Of a stretch of 64,000 bases of DNA, positions 27,107 to 38,291 are shown in pieces (position 1 is the stretch's first letter; each line of letters opens with the position of its first letter). The notes beneath the pieces were generated by a model. It saw only the letters and a program-made list of their open reading frames with translations, was not told the DNA's origin and ran no database searches. Source of the DNA: Ectopseudomonas composti (GTDB lineage Bacteria > Pseudomonadota > Gammaproteobacteria > Pseudomonadales > Pseudomonadaceae); NCBI RefSeq assembly GCF_001567565.1, contig NZ_LSSW01000002.1, forward strand, positions 62,001 to 126,000. The letters run 5' to 3'. The position numbers and the translations under genes were made by a program.

Positions 27107-28423
27107 TTACAGGTTGCGCTTGTCGTACACGTGGCAGGCCTTGCCTTCGGAGCGTTTCAGCGAATAGCTGGGACGCAGGACGATGCGCGAGCTGATGCCA
27201 ATGTAGGTCTTGATGTGCTTCGACAACTCGTTGCACAGGGACTGCTGCTGGGCTTCGCCCAGGCCATCGTGCTCGTGCTTGAGTTCGACATGGATCTCGA
27301 TGCTGTCCAGATTGCCGTTGCGGAACAGGTGGATCTCATAGTTCTCGGAGAGCTGGCGAACCTTCAGCACCTGCTCTTCGATCTGGGTCGGGAACACGTT
27401 CACGCCACGGATGATCAGCATGTCGTCGCTGCGGCCGGTGATCTTGTCCATGCGCCGCATCGGGCGTGCGGTTCCAGGCAGCAGGCGGGTGAGGTCGCGG
27501 GTGCGGTAGCGGATCATCGGCAGCGCCTCCTTGGACAGGGAGGTGAACACCAGCTCGCCGTACTCGCCGTCCGGTAGCACCTGGCCGGTCACCGGGTCGA
27601 TGATCTCGGGGTAGAAGTGGTCTTCCCAGATGGTCGGGCCATCCTTGCTTTCGGCGCATTCCATGGCGACACCTGGCCCCATGATTTCCGACAGGCCGTA
27701 GATGTCCAGGGCGGTGATGCCCAGGCGCTCCTCGATGGCCCGGCGCAGCTCGGCCGTCCAGGGTTCGGCGCCGAAGATGCCGAGGCGCAGCGCCAGCTTG
27801 TGCGGGTCGATGCCCTGGCGCTCGATCTCGTCCGCCAGGTTCAGCATGTACGACGGCGTGACCATGATGATGTCGGGCTGGAAGTCGCGGATCAGTTGCA
27901 CCTGCTTCTCGGTCTGGCCACCGGACATGGGGATCACGGTGCAGCCCAGGCGCTCGGCGCCGTAATGCGCGCCGAGGCCGCCGGTGAACAGGCCGTAGCC
28001 GTAGGAGACATGCACCTTGTCGCCCTTGCGCCCGCCGGCTGCGCGAATCGAGCGCGCCACCACGTTGGCCCAGGTGTCGATGTCGTTCTGCGTGTAGCCC
28101 ACCACGGTCGGTTTGCCGGTGGTGCCGCTGGAGGCATGGACGCGCACGACCTCGCTCTGTGGCACGGCGAACATGCCGAAGGGGTAGTTGTCGCGCAGGT
28201 CACCCTTGCTGGTGAAGGGGAACTTGGCCAGGTCGTCCAGTGACTTGAGGTCGTCCGGGTGTATGCCGGCCTCGTCGAAGCGGCGGCGGTAGAGTGGCAC
28301 GTTGTCGTAGGCGTGTTTCAGGCTCCAGCGCATGCGCTGCAGCTGGTGCTGGCGCAGTTCATCGACGCTGGCGGTTTCGATCGGGTCAAGCAGGGCACGT
28401 TGGGCATCATGGTACATGTTCAT
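27107..28423 (-). CDS. paaK: PaaK, phenylacetate-CoA ligase
   Basis: A 438-residue adenylate-forming enzyme. The ATP-binding loop is SSGTTGKPTVVGYT and the later conserved element is DIYGLSEIMGPGV; the C-terminal lid region begins RGVNVFPTQIEEQVL. It activates phenylacetate with ATP and CoA, the entry step of the pathway. The ATG at 28423 (MNMYHD) is chosen; a second ATG two codons later is possible. It lies 171 bases after paaJ in the same direction, so it may have its own promoter or be the last gene of the paaFGHIJK block. No YGATAC half-site is seen in that gap. Confidence 0.95.
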   Translation of the reverse strand: MNMYHDAQRALLDPIETASVDELRQHQLQRMRWSLKHAYDNVPLYRRRFDEAGIHPDDLKSLDDLAKFPFTSKGDLRDNYPFGMFAVPQSEVVRVHASSGTTGKPTVVGYTQNDIDTWANVVARSIRAAGGRKGDKVHVSYGYGLFTGGLGAHYGAERLGCTVIPMSGGQTEKQVQLIRDFQPDIIMVTPSYMLNLADEIERQGIDPHKLALRLGIFGAEPWTAELRRAIEERLGITALDIYGLSEIMGPGVAMECAESKDGPTIWEDHFYPEIIDPVTGQVLPDGEYGELVFTSLSKEALPMIRYRTRDLTRLLPGTARPMRRMDKITGRSDDMLIIRGVNVFPTQIEEQVLKVRQLSENYEIHLFRNGNLDSIEIHVELKHEHDGLGEAQQQSLCNELSKHIKTYIGISSRIVLRPSYSLKRSEGKACHVYDKRNL

Positions 28424-28594
28424 GGTTTCACTCGAGTTGTTCTTGTACGCCAGCCCGGCAGGGGCCGCGAGTGTCATGAGGGAGCATAGCGCTCCCGGTT
28501 CTTGGGGTAGTTCGCGCTCCGTGTCAGAGTCTTTGCTGTGCCTGCCAGTCCGCCGCTTTCACGATGAATGGCAGGGCGTGCGCTCCTTCGTGAG

Positions 28595-29807
<1,213 letters not shown>

Positions 29808-29815
<8 letters not shown>

Positions 29816-30257
29816 CAGGGGTCTCCTGCGCCAGCACTGTGCCGCGCACTCTGTAGGATTTGCCGTGGAACAGGGCGATCAGTTGCCCGTTCTGGTTCTC
29901 GATACGCACGTCGTAGTTGCCGGTGCGTCCGCTGCGGCTCTGCTCGCTGGCCTGGGCGGTAAGGGTGTCACCCAGGCTGGCCGGGGCCACATAGTCGATG
30001 CTGCAGCCGATGGCCACGGTGGCCTCGTTATAGCTGTTGCAGGCAAAGGCGAAGGCCGAGTCGGCCAGGGCGAACAGGTAGCCGCCGTGGCAGGTGCCGT
30101 GGCCCTGGACCATGTCGGCGCGCACGCTCATGCCGACCTGTGCCTGGCCGGGTGCCACGGAGATCAGGCGCATGCCCATGGCCTGGCTGGCGCTGTCGCG
30201 CTCGAACAGCGCGCGGCCGCACTCCACTGCCAATGACAGTGCTTCATAGTTGGTCAT
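29808..30257 (-). CDS. paaI: PaaI, hotdog-fold acyl-CoA thioesterase
   Basis: A 149-residue hotdog thioesterase with the PaaI motif [18 protein letters not shown], whose Asp is the catalytic residue. It is thought to free CoA from stalled ring-CoA intermediates. The start at 30257 overlaps paaH by 14 bases. Confidence 0.93.
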
Positions 30258-31767
30258 GGAAGACCCTCCCTTCGACGGCATGACGCCGCAGCAGCAGTGA
30301 TGGGCGGTAGCGGGTTTCGCCGTAGGCCGCCTGCAGGTTGTCGAGAATGCGCAGCACGCTCGGCAGGCCGATGGCGTCGGCCCAGGCCAGCGGCCCCCGG
30401 GGGTAATTGACGCCGGCCTGCATGGCCAGGTCGATGTCCGCCGCCGAGCCAACGCCTTGCAGCACGGCATCGGCGCCCTCGTTGGCGAGCATGGCGACGG
30501 TGCGCAGTACGGCGAGGCCCGGCAGGTCGGCCAGCGGGCTGGCCGTGATGCCGGCGCGTTGCAGCAGCGCCACGGCCTGGTCGCGGGCGAGTTTGGAGGT
30601 GTCGGCTGCCCAGCTGATGCCGAGGCGGCTGGCCTTGGCGTAGTCCAGCGCCAGATCCAGCAGCACCAGGTTGGCCAGGCCATCCTCGCGGGCACGCTGG
30701 CTGGCCAGGCGCCCGTCGGAGAGTGCCAGCACCGCGTCACCGACCCGCAGCAGGCCGGCGCCGTCACGCCGGGTCACCGCCAGACCGGCCGCCTGCAGGC
30801 GTGCCAGCAGCGGCTCGGCCGCACCCAGGTCGCCCTCCACCACGCAGCCGTCGACGCTCAGGTCGCTGCTCAACTCGCTGGCGTTGGGGCGCTGGGCACC
30901 TTCGGCGTAGTCGTAGAAGCCGCGACCGCTCTTGCGGCCCAGGCGGCCGGCGTCGACCAGTTCCTTCTGGATCAGCGAAGGCTGGAAGCGGAAGTCGCCG
31001 TAGTAGGCGTCGAACACCGAGCAGGTGACGGCGTAGTTGACGTCATGGCCGATCAGGTCGGTGAGCTCGAAGGCGCCCATGCGAAAGCCACCGGCATCAC
31101 GCAGCAGCGCATCGAGCGTGGCGCAGTCGGCGGCGCCTTCCTGCAGCAGGCGTAGGCTTTCGGCATAGAAGGGGCGCGCCACGCGATTGACGATGAAGCC
31201 CGGAGTGGAGCGGGTGTGCACCGGCTTCTTGTTCCAGGCTTTGGCGGTGGCATGCAGGCTGTCGGCCAGCGCAGGGTCGCTGTCCAGGCCCGATACGATC
31301 TCCACCAGAGCCATCAGCGGTGCCGGGTTGAAGAAGTGCATGCCGATCACCCGACCAGGGTGCTTCAGGCCGGTGGCCAGGCTGGTGATCGACAGCGACG
31401 AGGTGTTGCTGGCGAGGATGCAGGTGGGGGCGCACAGCGCTTCCAGTTCGCGCAGCAGGCTGCGTTTGACCTCCAGGTTCTCGACTATGGCTTCGATCAC
31501 CAGGTGGGCATCGGCCAGCTCTTGCAGTGCGTCTGCAGGTTGCAGGCGAGCGACGATGGCACGTTGTGCGTCGGCGTCGAGCTTGCCTTTCTCGACCAGG
31601 CGAGCGAGCTGGCGGGCGATGCCCTCCACGGCCTGGGCGGCGGCGCCGGGGCGGTTGTCATAGAGGCGCACCGGATGGCCGGCCTGGGCCGCCACCTGGG
31701 CGATGCCGGCACCCATGGCGCCGGCGCCGATGACGGCGACGAGTGAGGTGTTGGGCAGGGCAGGCAT
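30244..31767 (-). CDS. paaH: PaaH, 3-hydroxyadipyl-CoA dehydrogenase
   Basis: A 507-residue NAD-dependent 3-hydroxyacyl-CoA dehydrogenase. The Rossmann motif is VIGAGAMGAGIAQVAAQAGH at the N-terminus; the family stretch GMHFFNPAPLMALVEI and the substrate-domain stretch VNRVARPFYAESLRL follow. A second, shorter 3HCDH C-terminal domain completes the long PaaH form. It oxidises 3-hydroxyadipyl-CoA to 3-oxoadipyl-CoA. It starts 4 bases after the paaG stop. Confidence 0.94.
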   Translation of the reverse strand: MPALPNTSLVAVIGAGAMGAGIAQVAAQAGHPVRLYDNRPGAAAQAVEGIARQLARLVEKGKLDADAQRAIVARLQPADALQELADAHLVIEAIVENLEVKRSLLRELEALCAPTCILASNTSSLSITSLATGLKHPGRVIGMHFFNPAPLMALVEIVSGLDSDPALADSLHATAKAWNKKPVHTRSTPGFIVNRVARPFYAESLRLLQEGAADCATLDALLRDAGGFRMGAFELTDLIGHDVNYAVTCSVFDAYYGDFRFQPSLIQKELVDAGRLGRKSGRGFYDYAEGAQRPNASELSSDLSVDGCVVEGDLGAAEPLLARLQAAGLAVTRRDGAGLLRVGDAVLALSDGRLASQRAREDGLANLVLLDLALDYAKASRLGISWAADTSKLARDQAVALLQRAGITASPLADLPGLAVLRTVAMLANEGADAVLQGVGSAADIDLAMQAGVNYPRGPLAWADAIGLPSVLRILDNLQAAYGETRYRPSLLLRRHAVEGRVFHDQL

Positions 31768-31771
31768 GGGC

Positions 31772-32563
31772 TCAGCGTCCTTTGAAGGCAGGGGTGCGTT
31801 TGGCCATGAAGGCGCTGACGCCCTCGCGGTAGTCCTCGCTGCGACCGGCCAGGCGCTGCAGATCGCGCTCCAGTTCCAGTTGCTCGTCGAAGCCGTTGTT
31901 CAGGCTGGCGTTGAGGCTGCGCTTGATCAGCGCCAGGCCGTAGGTGGGCTGGGTCGCCAGATGGCGGGCCAGCTTGAGGGCTTCGTCGCGCAGCTCGGCG
32001 TCGTCCACCACGCGGTAGATCAACCCCCACTGCTCGGCCTGCTCGGCGCTGAGGCGCTCGCCCAGCAGGGCCAGGGCCTTGGCACGGGCCATGCCGACCA
32101 GGCGTGGCAGGGTCCAGGTGCCGCCGGAGTCGGGGATCAGGCCGATCTTGCAGAAGGCCTGGATGAAGCTGGCGGAACGGGCGGCCAACACCAGGTCGCA
32201 AGCCAGGGGGATATTGGCCCCGGCGCCGGCGGCGACGCCGTTGACCGCGCAGATCACCGGCATGGGCAGGTCGCGCAGGGTGCGGATCAGCGGGTTGTAG
32301 AACTGCTCGATGGAGGCGCCCAGATCCGGCGCGGCGCTGTCCGGCGCGACGTTGCGGTCGGCCAGATCCTGACCGGCGCAGAAGCCACGGCCCTCACCAG
32401 TCAGCAACAGGACGCGAACCTCCGGGTTCTGGCGTACCTGCTTGAGGGCTTCGCGGACTTCGCCGTGCATCTTGGCGTTGAAGCTGTTCAGTTGCTCTGG
32501 GCGATTGAGGCTGAGGGTGGCGACACCCGCCTCGATGGCAAAGAGGATGTGGTCGAAGGTCAT
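31772..32563 (-). CDS. paaG: PaaG, ring-1,2-epoxyphenylacetyl-CoA isomerase
   Basis: A 263-residue crotonase-fold protein with the oxyanion-hole segment GEGRGFCAGQDLADRNV and the active-site stretch IGLIPDSGGTWTLPRLVG, in which the Asp replaces the usual hydratase Glu as expected for PaaG. It isomerises the ring epoxide to oxepin-CoA and later shifts the double bond of an open-chain intermediate. The ATG at 32563 begins the normal crotonase N-terminus. Confidence 0.94.
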   Translation of the reverse strand: MTFDHILFAIEAGVATLSLNRPEQLNSFNAKMHGEVREALKQVRQNPEVRVLLLTGEGRGFCAGQDLADRNVAPDSAAPDLGASIEQFYNPLIRTLRDLPMPVICAVNGVAAGAGANIPLACDLVLAARSASFIQAFCKIGLIPDSGGTWTLPRLVGMARAKALALLGERLSAEQAEQWGLIYRVVDDAELRDEALKLARHLATQPTYGLALIKRSLNASLNNGFDEQLELERDLQRLAGRSEDYREGVSAFMAKRTPAFKGR

Positions 32564-32604
32564 GTCTCGGGCGCTCCGGTGCGGCGGGAGAGGGTGGCCA
32601 GTGG

Positions 32605-33378
32605 TCACTGGCCGGTGAAGTCGGGACGACGCTTTTCCTGGAAGGCGCGGATGCCTTCGTCGCGGTCGCGGGTGCCGGCCAGCAGGGTGAAGGCGTGGCG
32701 CTCGAAGCGCAGGCCGCTGGCCAGGTCGGTGTCCTCGGCCTTGAGCACGGCCTCTTTCGCCAGGCGCACGGCCAGCGGCGCCTTCTGGGCGATCAGGCGG
32801 GCGATGGCCATGGCCCGCTCGACCGTGAATTCAGGCTGGGTCACTTCGCTGACCAGTCCGGCACGCAGGGCGTGGCGGGCGTCGATGGACTCGCCACCGA
32901 GCACCATCTGCATGGCCAGGGATTTGCCCACCGCGCGTAGCAGACGCTGGGTGCCGCCAGCGCCGGGCATGATGCCGAGGTTGATTTCCGGCTGGCCGAA
33001 GCGCGCGTCCTCGCCGGCGATGAGGATGTCGGCGTGCATGGCCAGCTCGCAGCCTCCGCCCAGGCAGAAGCCATTGATGGCGGCGATCAGCGGTTTGCTG
33101 AAGCGGGTGATGCGCTGCCAGTGCGCCAGGCGTGGGTCATTGAGGATGCCCACCAGATCGCGCTCGGCCATTTCCTTGATATCGGCGCCGGCGGCGAATG
33201 TCTTGCGGCTGCCGGTGATGACCACCACGCGGGTGTTGATGTCCTGCTCGGCGAGATCCAGTTCGCTGGCCAGCTCGGCGAGCAATTCGGTGTTCAGCGC
33301 ATTGAGCGCCTCGGGGCGCTGCAAGGTGATTAGGCGGACGCCCTGCTCTGGCTGCAGGACGGCAAGGGTACGAGGCAT
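32605..33378 (-). CDS. paaF: PaaF, 2,3-dehydroadipyl-CoA hydratase
   Basis: A 257-residue crotonase-fold enoyl-CoA hydratase. The oxyanion hole is GSRKTFAAGADIKEMAERD and the active-site loop INLGIMPGAGGTQRLLRAVG. It hydrates 2,3-dehydroadipyl-CoA to 3-hydroxyadipyl-CoA. The start at 33378 has AGAGGA at a normal distance. It is the first gene of the paaFGHIJ block, reading away from paaN across a shared 398-base promoter region. Confidence 0.94.
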   Translation of the reverse strand: MPRTLAVLQPEQGVRLITLQRPEALNALNTELLAELASELDLAEQDINTRVVVITGSRKTFAAGADIKEMAERDLVGILNDPRLAHWQRITRFSKPLIAAINGFCLGGGCELAMHADILIAGEDARFGQPEINLGIMPGAGGTQRLLRAVGKSLAMQMVLGGESIDARHALRAGLVSEVTQPEFTVERAMAIARLIAQKAPLAVRLAKEAVLKAEDTDLASGLRFERHAFTLLAGTRDRDEGIRAFQEKRRPDFTGQ

Positions 33379-33776
33379 GGCGAACGTCCTCTGCTGCACG
33401 CGCGGCTTGGTGCCAGCCGCTCTTATTGATTAGTGGCTCGGGGCGGTGCCCTTCGCGGAGACGAGCCGCTAGTTCACGGCTCGACCTGGCTTCGAGTATA
33501 TGCACAAAGCGATACAAAACAAGAGTGAAAAATAATATTTACGTGTCTTTTTGTGGTGAGAATGGCGCGGGCATGCGGTCGTGGGATTCCCCGAGCCATG
33601 CTCAGGGCTAGCTTTATTCGGCGTTCTTGACGTGTTTATGGGGTTTGCGCAGGGGTGCCTGGCATCCGATACAGAAACTGGCGCTTTTCTATGTTTTTCT
33701 TATGTGATACAAAAAATGAAACGAAGCGTGTTTATTTGCGCCATTTTCAAGGCCTGTATGGGTCGAGGAGTTCTTC
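33379..33776. promoter_or_regulatory. Divergent paaF / paaN promoter region with PaaX-type half-sites
   Basis: No gene is visible in these 398 bases. CGATAC (33510-33515), 27 bases, GTGTCT (33543-33548) repeats the spacing of the paaA operator with a weaker second half. CGATAC (33667-33672) and TGATAC (33705-33710, in TATGTGATACAAAA) lie nearer paaN. The segment about 33490-33540 is AT-rich and likely holds the paaF promoter. A GAGGAG ribosome site precedes paaN. Confidence 0.55.
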
Positions 33777-35486
33777 ATGTCCACGCAAGCCCAGGTTGCC
33801 GCTATCGAGTTGTTCGAGCGTCACCGCCCGACCCTGCAACGTGCCGTCGAGGCCATTGGCGAGCGGGGCTACTGGTCGCCGTTCCCCGAGAGCCTCAAGC
33901 AGTACCCGGAGGCCTCGGTGCAGAACGCGCAGGCGCAATTCGAGGCGCTGCTGGGGCGGCATTTCGAGCTGGAAGGGCCGGACCCGCTGGCGCGAGTAGG
34001 GAGCGAGCGCTCCCCTTATGGGCTGGAATTGGGCGTGAGCTACGACCAGTACGATGCCGATGCGCTGATGACGCGCCTGCAGGCGGCTCTGCCGGCCTGG
34101 CGTGATGCCGGGCCGCGCGCGCGCCTGGGGGCCTGCATGGAAATACTGCAGCGTCTCAATGCGCTGAGCCCGACGCTGGCGCATGCCGTGATGCATACCA
34201 GTGGGCAGGCCTACATGATGGCGTTCCAGGCTGGCGGGCCGCATGCCCAGGATCGTGCTCTGGAAGTGCTGGCCTATGCCTGGCAGGCCATGGCCGCGGT
34301 GCCGGAGACTGCCAGCTGGATCAAGCCACAGGGCAAGCAGGCGCCGCTGCTGTTGAACAAGCGCTGGCACATCGTGCCGCGTGGCCTGGCGTTGGTGATC
34401 GGCTGTTCCACCTTCCCGACTTGGAACACCTACCCCGGGCTGTTCGCCAGCCTGGTCAGCGGCAACCCGGTCATGGTCAAGGCGCACCCGGGCGCCATCC
34501 TGCCGCTGGCGATGAGCGTCAAGGTGGCGCAACAGGTGCTGGCTGAGCTGGGCTTCGATCCGGCCCTGGTCAGTCTTGTGGTCGATACTCCCGAGGCCCC
34601 CGTGAGTCAGCGCCTGGCGCTGGATGCGCGGGTGAAGTTGGTGGATTTCACCGGCTCCAGCGCCTTCGGCAACTGGCTGGAGGCCAATGCGCGGCAGGCT
34701 CAGGTCTTCACCGAGAAAGCTGGCATCAACAGCGTGATCATCGACAGCGTGCGGGATTTCCAGGCCGTGGCGCGCAACCTGGCGCTCTCCCTGAACCTCT
34801 ATTCCGGGCAGATGTGCACCACCCCGCAGGCCATCTACGTGCCACGCGGCGGTATCGCCACTGCCGACGGCCATCTGTCCTTCGACGAGGTGGCCCAGGG
34901 CCTGGCTGGCGCCATCCGTGACTTTCTCGGCGACAACGAGCGCGCCTGCGCGGTGCTCGGCGCCATCCAGTCGGACGCTACTGCCGAGCGTATCCAGGCT
35001 TGCCGGAGGCTGGGTGAACTACTGCTCGACAGCGAAGTTCGCGAGCATCCGCAATTTCCGGGGGCGCGCGTGCACACGCCGCTGCTGTTGCAGGTCGATG
35101 CCAGCGCCAGGGAGGCCTATGGCGAAGAACGTTTTGGCCCCATCGCCTTCGTCATCGCCACCGACGACAGTGCCCACAGCCTGCAACTCGCCGGTGAGCT
35201 GATCGCCGAGAAAGGCGCCCTGACCCTGGGCGTCTACAGCACCGACGACAAGGTGCTGGAGCGTGCCGAAGCGCTGTCCCAGGAGGTGGCGGTGGCATTG
35301 TCGATCAACCTCGATGGCGGCGTGCTGGTCAACCAGTCGGCTGCCTTCAGTGACTTTCATGCCAGCGGCGGCAACCCGGCGGCGAACGCCTCGATTACCG
35401 ACATGGCCTTCGTCGTGCGGCGTTTCGTCGTGGTGCAGAGTCGCCGTCATGTCGCTGCCTGGGAGCGTGCCGATGACCTGCTATAG
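33777..35486 (+). CDS. paaN: PaaN, phenylacetate degradation aldehyde dehydrogenase-family protein
   Basis: A 569-residue protein of the PaaN family: an aldehyde dehydrogenase fold with [34 protein letters not shown] and the nucleophile region [17 protein letters not shown]. Long annotated as the ring-opening enzyme, a role now assigned to PaaZ; its exact reaction remains unclear. Both PaaN and PaaZ are present here. It is the first plus-strand gene after the divergent promoter and overlaps paaY by 14 bases. Confidence 0.9.
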   Translation: MSTQAQVAAIELFERHRPTLQRAVEAIGERGYWSPFPESLKQYPEASVQNAQAQFEALLGRHFELEGPDPLARVGSERSPYGLELGVSYDQYDADALMTRLQAALPAWRDAGPRARLGACMEILQRLNALSPTLAHAVMHTSGQAYMMAFQAGGPHAQDRALEVLAYAWQAMAAVPETASWIKPQGKQAPLLLNKRWHIVPRGLALVIGCSTFPTWNTYPGLFASLVSGNPVMVKAHPGAILPLAMSVKVAQQVLAELGFDPALVSLVVDTPEAPVSQRLALDARVKLVDFTGSSAFGNWLEANARQAQVFTEKAGINSVIIDSVRDFQAVARNLALSLNLYSGQMCTTPQAIYVPRGGIATADGHLSFDEVAQGLAGAIRDFLGDNERACAVLGAIQSDATAERIQACRRLGELLLDSEVREHPQFPGARVHTPLLLQVDASAREAYGEERFGPIAFVIATDDSAHSLQLAGELIAEKGALTLGVYSTDDKVLERAEALSQEVAVALSINLDGGVLVNQSAAFSDFHASGGNPAANASITDMAFVVRRFVVVQSRRHVAAWERADDLL

Positions 35487-36072
35487 CCTCGATGGCCTGG
35501 TGCCTGTGGTGCACCCCACGGCCTACGTACATCCCAGCGCGGTGTTGATCGGCGACGTGATCATCGGCCCGGGCTGCTATGTCGGGCCGTTGGCCAGTCT
35601 GCGTGGCGATTTCGGCCGGATCATCCTCGAAGAAGGCGCCAACATCCAGGACACCTGCGTCATGCATGGCTTTCCCGACAGCGACACCGTGGTCGGGCGC
35701 AATGGCCATATCGGCCACGGCGCCGTGCTGCATGGCTGCCAAATTGGCGAAGACGTACTGGTGGGCATGAATGCCGTGGTGATGGATGGCGCCGAGATCG
35801 CCGCGCGCTCCTTCGTTTCTGCCACTGCCTTCGTCAAGGCAGGTTTCAGCTGCCCCGAGCAGTCACTGGTGATGGGCGCGCCGGCGCAGGTCAAACGCAG
35901 CCTCAGCGATGAGGAAGTGGCCTGGAAACGCACAGGCACCCATGAATACCAGGTGCTGGCTCGGCGTTGCATGGAGAGCCTCGCGGTCTGCGAACCGCTG
36001 CCGGCCGTCGAGGCGCAGCGGCCACGCATCGCCGACCGGGGACTGCGGCCCAAGGGGAGTTCGTCGCCATGA
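35473..36072 (+). CDS. paaY: PaaY, left-handed beta-helix thioesterase of the gamma-carbonic anhydrase family
   Basis: A 199-residue hexapeptide-repeat protein ([20 protein letters not shown], then isoleucine/valine-rich turns). The three metal-binding His regions are HGFP, GHIGHG and VLHGC. PaaY hydrolyses dead-end ring-CoA products and aids the pathway. The ATG at 35473 lies inside the end of paaN. paaX follows on the same strand. Confidence 0.93.
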   Translation: MTCYSLDGLVPVVHPTAYVHPSAVLIGDVIIGPGCYVGPLASLRGDFGRIILEEGANIQDTCVMHGFPDSDTVVGRNGHIGHGAVLHGCQIGEDVLVGMNAVVMDGAEIAARSFVSATAFVKAGFSCPEQSLVMGAPAQVKRSLSDEEVAWKRTGTHEYQVLARRCMESLAVCEPLPAVEAQRPRIADRGLRPKGSSSP

Positions 36073-36163
36073 GCCCGCTGAACTCGAAACGGCGCCCCGC
36101 GCCGATGGTCATGCCGAAGTACCAGCGGGTATATTCGGCATCTTTTCCGCTTCCAGAATGCCC

Positions 36164-37087
36164 ATGACTTCGCTTGCTCCCTTGGACCAACTCATCACCC
36201 GCTTCCAGCAGCAGACGCCGATTCGCGCCAGCTCGCTGATCATCACCCTGTACGGCGATGCCATAGAACCCCATGGCGGTACCGTGTGGCTGGGTAGCCT
36301 GATTCAGTTGCTCGAGCCCATGGGCATCAACGAGCGGCTGATCCGCACCTCGATCTTTCGTTTGACCAAGGAAGGCTGGTTGAGCGCCGAGAAGGTCGGG
36401 CGGCGCAGTTACTACAGCCTGACCGGCGCCGGTCGGCGCCGCTTCGAGAAGGCCTTCAAGCGGGTCTACAGCTCCAGTGTGCCGGTGTGGGACGGTGCCT
36501 GGTGCCTGGTGGTGCTTTCGCAGTTGTCGCAGGACAAGCGCAAACAGGTGCGCGAAGAGCTGGAGTGGCAAGGTTTTGGTGCAATCGCGCCGACGGTGCT
36601 GGCCAACCCCCGCTGCGACCGGGTCGACGTCAGCGCGACGCTGCAGGAGCTCGATGCCCTGGACGACAGCATCATCTTCGAGACCCGCACCCAGGATGTC
36701 CTGGCTTCGAGAGCGCTACGCGCCCAGGTTCGCGAGAGCTGGAACATCGATGAGCTGGGCAGGCATTACAGTGAATTCATCCAGCTGTTCCGCCCGCTGT
36801 GGAAGGAGCTGAGGGAGCAGGAAAGCCTGAAGCCTGCAGACTGCTTTCTGGCGCGAACCTTGCTGATCCATGAGTATCGCCGGTTGCTGCTGCGCGATCC
36901 GCAGTTGCCGGATGAGCTCCTCCCGGGCGACTGGGAAGGGCGTGCTGCACGTCAGCTGTGTCGCAATATTTACCGTCTCATCTATTGCAGTGCCGAGGCC
37001 TGGCTGAATGCCACGCTGGAAACGGCCGATGGCCCTCTGCCTGATGCCAGTGAAAGTTTCTATCAGCGTTTCGGAGGGCTAAAGTAG
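36164..37087 (+). CDS. paaX: PaaX, phenylacetyl-CoA-responsive repressor
   Basis: A 307-residue GntR-like winged-helix repressor of the PaaX family. The N-terminus (PIRASSLIITLYGDAIEPHG) and the helix-turn-helix that follows (INERLIRTSIFRLTKEGWL) are characteristic. It represses paa promoters until phenylacetyl-CoA binds. A second in-frame ATG two codons earlier (36158) is equally possible; neither has a strong ribosome site. The YGATAC half-sites at the paaA and paaF/paaN promoters are its likely targets. Confidence 0.93.
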   Translation: MTSLAPLDQLITRFQQQTPIRASSLIITLYGDAIEPHGGTVWLGSLIQLLEPMGINERLIRTSIFRLTKEGWLSAEKVGRRSYYSLTGAGRRRFEKAFKRVYSSSVPVWDGAWCLVVLSQLSQDKRKQVREELEWQGFGAIAPTVLANPRCDRVDVSATLQELDALDDSIIFETRTQDVLASRALRAQVRESWNIDELGRHYSEFIQLFRPLWKELREQESLKPADCFLARTLLIHEYRRLLLRDPQLPDELLPGDWEGRAARQLCRNIYRLIYCSAEAWLNATLETADGPLPDASESFYQRFGGLK

Positions 37088-37161
37088 TAACTGCTGACGG
37101 TAACAATCTGGCACAGCGGCAACCTATAACAAGATCCAGCCGAGTGTGAGGCTCTAAAGCC

Positions 37162-38082
37162 ATGACGATCTTACGAGCAGAAATAGCCGGCCGCTTCGAT
37201 GGCTGGCTGCATGACGTCAATCAAGTGTGCGGGCATTTCGATGCCCAATGCCTGGGTGAAGGATTCTCCGGCTCCATCCGTGAGCACCAGACGGGTGCGC
37301 TGAGATTGAGTTTCGTTGACATTACCCAGGCGCGCCTGTTTCGCTCGTCGAAGGAAATAGCGCAGAGTGACTGCAAGCATTTCTACCTGGTGTCCCAGTT
37401 GTCGGGGCGTGCAGGCATGGAGCAAGCGGGTAACTGCGTGGAAATGCAGCCAGGCGATATCACCCTGATCGACTCCAGCGTGCCGAACAATTTTCTCTAC
37501 GAGGATTCTTCGCGGCAGATCTCCCTGATCCTTCCGCGCCACCTGCTTGAGCAGAGTCGGCGCTTCACCGAAGTGCATTGCGCTCAGCGCATTCCCGCCA
37601 GCGCGCCGATGGCGGCAATGGCCAACCGCCTGATTCTCGAGTCGACCCAGCAGGGTGCGCTGAGCGTCAGCGAGAGCGAGGCGACCCTTGAGGCGCTGGT
37701 CAGCCTGTTGCGGCCCGTATTGTGTGCCAGCGACAGCGTTCCCGACGCCCACGAGCGGCTGTTCCGCAAGACGCTGCGTTTCATTGACGAACATATCTGC
37801 AGCGAGGAGCTCTGCCCGGAGGCCATCGCCCGGGAGGTGGGTGTTTCGATGCGGGGTCTGTATCGCATGTTCGCCAAGAAGGGCCTGGTCGTGGCGCAGT
37901 ACATCAAGAACCGGCGCTTGGACTTCTGCGCCGAGACGCTGCGTCAGGCCGGCAGCGAGCAGAAGCTCTCGGCTCTGGGCTACGAATGGGGTTTTACCGA
38001 CTCCAGCTACTTCTCCACGGCCTTCAAGGCGCGCTTCGGGGTATCCCCGAGCGATTACCGCAAGCGCTACAGCGGGCGCTAG
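37162..38082 (+). CDS. feaR: FeaR-like AraC-family activator of aromatic amine catabolism
   Basis: A 306-residue AraC/XylS-family regulator. The N-terminal cupin-like sensor includes MQPGDITLIDSSVPNNFLYE; the C-terminal double helix-turn-helix runs from about residue 205, with VGVSMRGLYRMFAKKGL and GFTDSSYFSTAFKARFGVSP. The overall pattern matches FeaR, the E. coli activator of the phenylethylamine oxidase and phenylacetaldehyde dehydrogenase genes. It lies between paaX and a cytochrome c gene. Four nearby promoters share a 21-bp TGGCA direct repeat that would suit a dimer of this protein. One lone TGGCA (37109-37113) lies in its own leader. Confidence 0.85.
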   Translation: MTILRAEIAGRFDGWLHDVNQVCGHFDAQCLGEGFSGSIREHQTGALRLSFVDITQARLFRSSKEIAQSDCKHFYLVSQLSGRAGMEQAGNCVEMQPGDITLIDSSVPNNFLYEDSSRQISLILPRHLLEQSRRFTEVHCAQRIPASAPMAAMANRLILESTQQGALSVSESEATLEALVSLLRPVLCASDSVPDAHERLFRKTLRFIDEHICSEELCPEAIAREVGVSMRGLYRMFAKKGLVVAQYIKNRRLDFCAETLRQAGSEQKLSALGYEWGFTDSSYFSTAFKARFGVSPSDYRKRYSGR

Positions 38083-38153
38083 GCGCAGCCTGTATCAGTC
38101 GTGCGCGTGGCCGCCGGCCTCTGTCAGGGGCTGGCGCGGCGCTTTTCCCATTT

Positions 38154-38217
38154 TGGCAAGTTGGCAAAGGGGCCTGGCACAGGCAATAAAACCCCCTCGC
38201 TGCCGAGCGAGGACAAT
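38154..38217 (+). promoter_or_regulatory. Candidate FeaR-type activator site and promoter of the cytochrome c gene at 38292
   Basis: TGGCA (38154-38158), 16 bases, TGGCA (38175-38179), 32 bases, GACAAT (38212-38217) as -10-like hexamer. A third TGGCA at 38162-38166 lies between the boxes. The proximal box is 112 bases before the start codon. Orientation relative to the gene matches the other three sites. Confidence 0.65.
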
Positions 38218-38291
38218 CCAGAGGGCAAACGGCTGAGTTTGGCGACATCGCCGCTGGCCTGTTCAGAAACTGGATGATGTGAGGTTCTGCT

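Noticed and set aside
37088-37161. FeaR autoregulation site in its own leader
   Set aside because: Only one TGGCA (37109-37113) is present, with no partner 21 bp away on either side.
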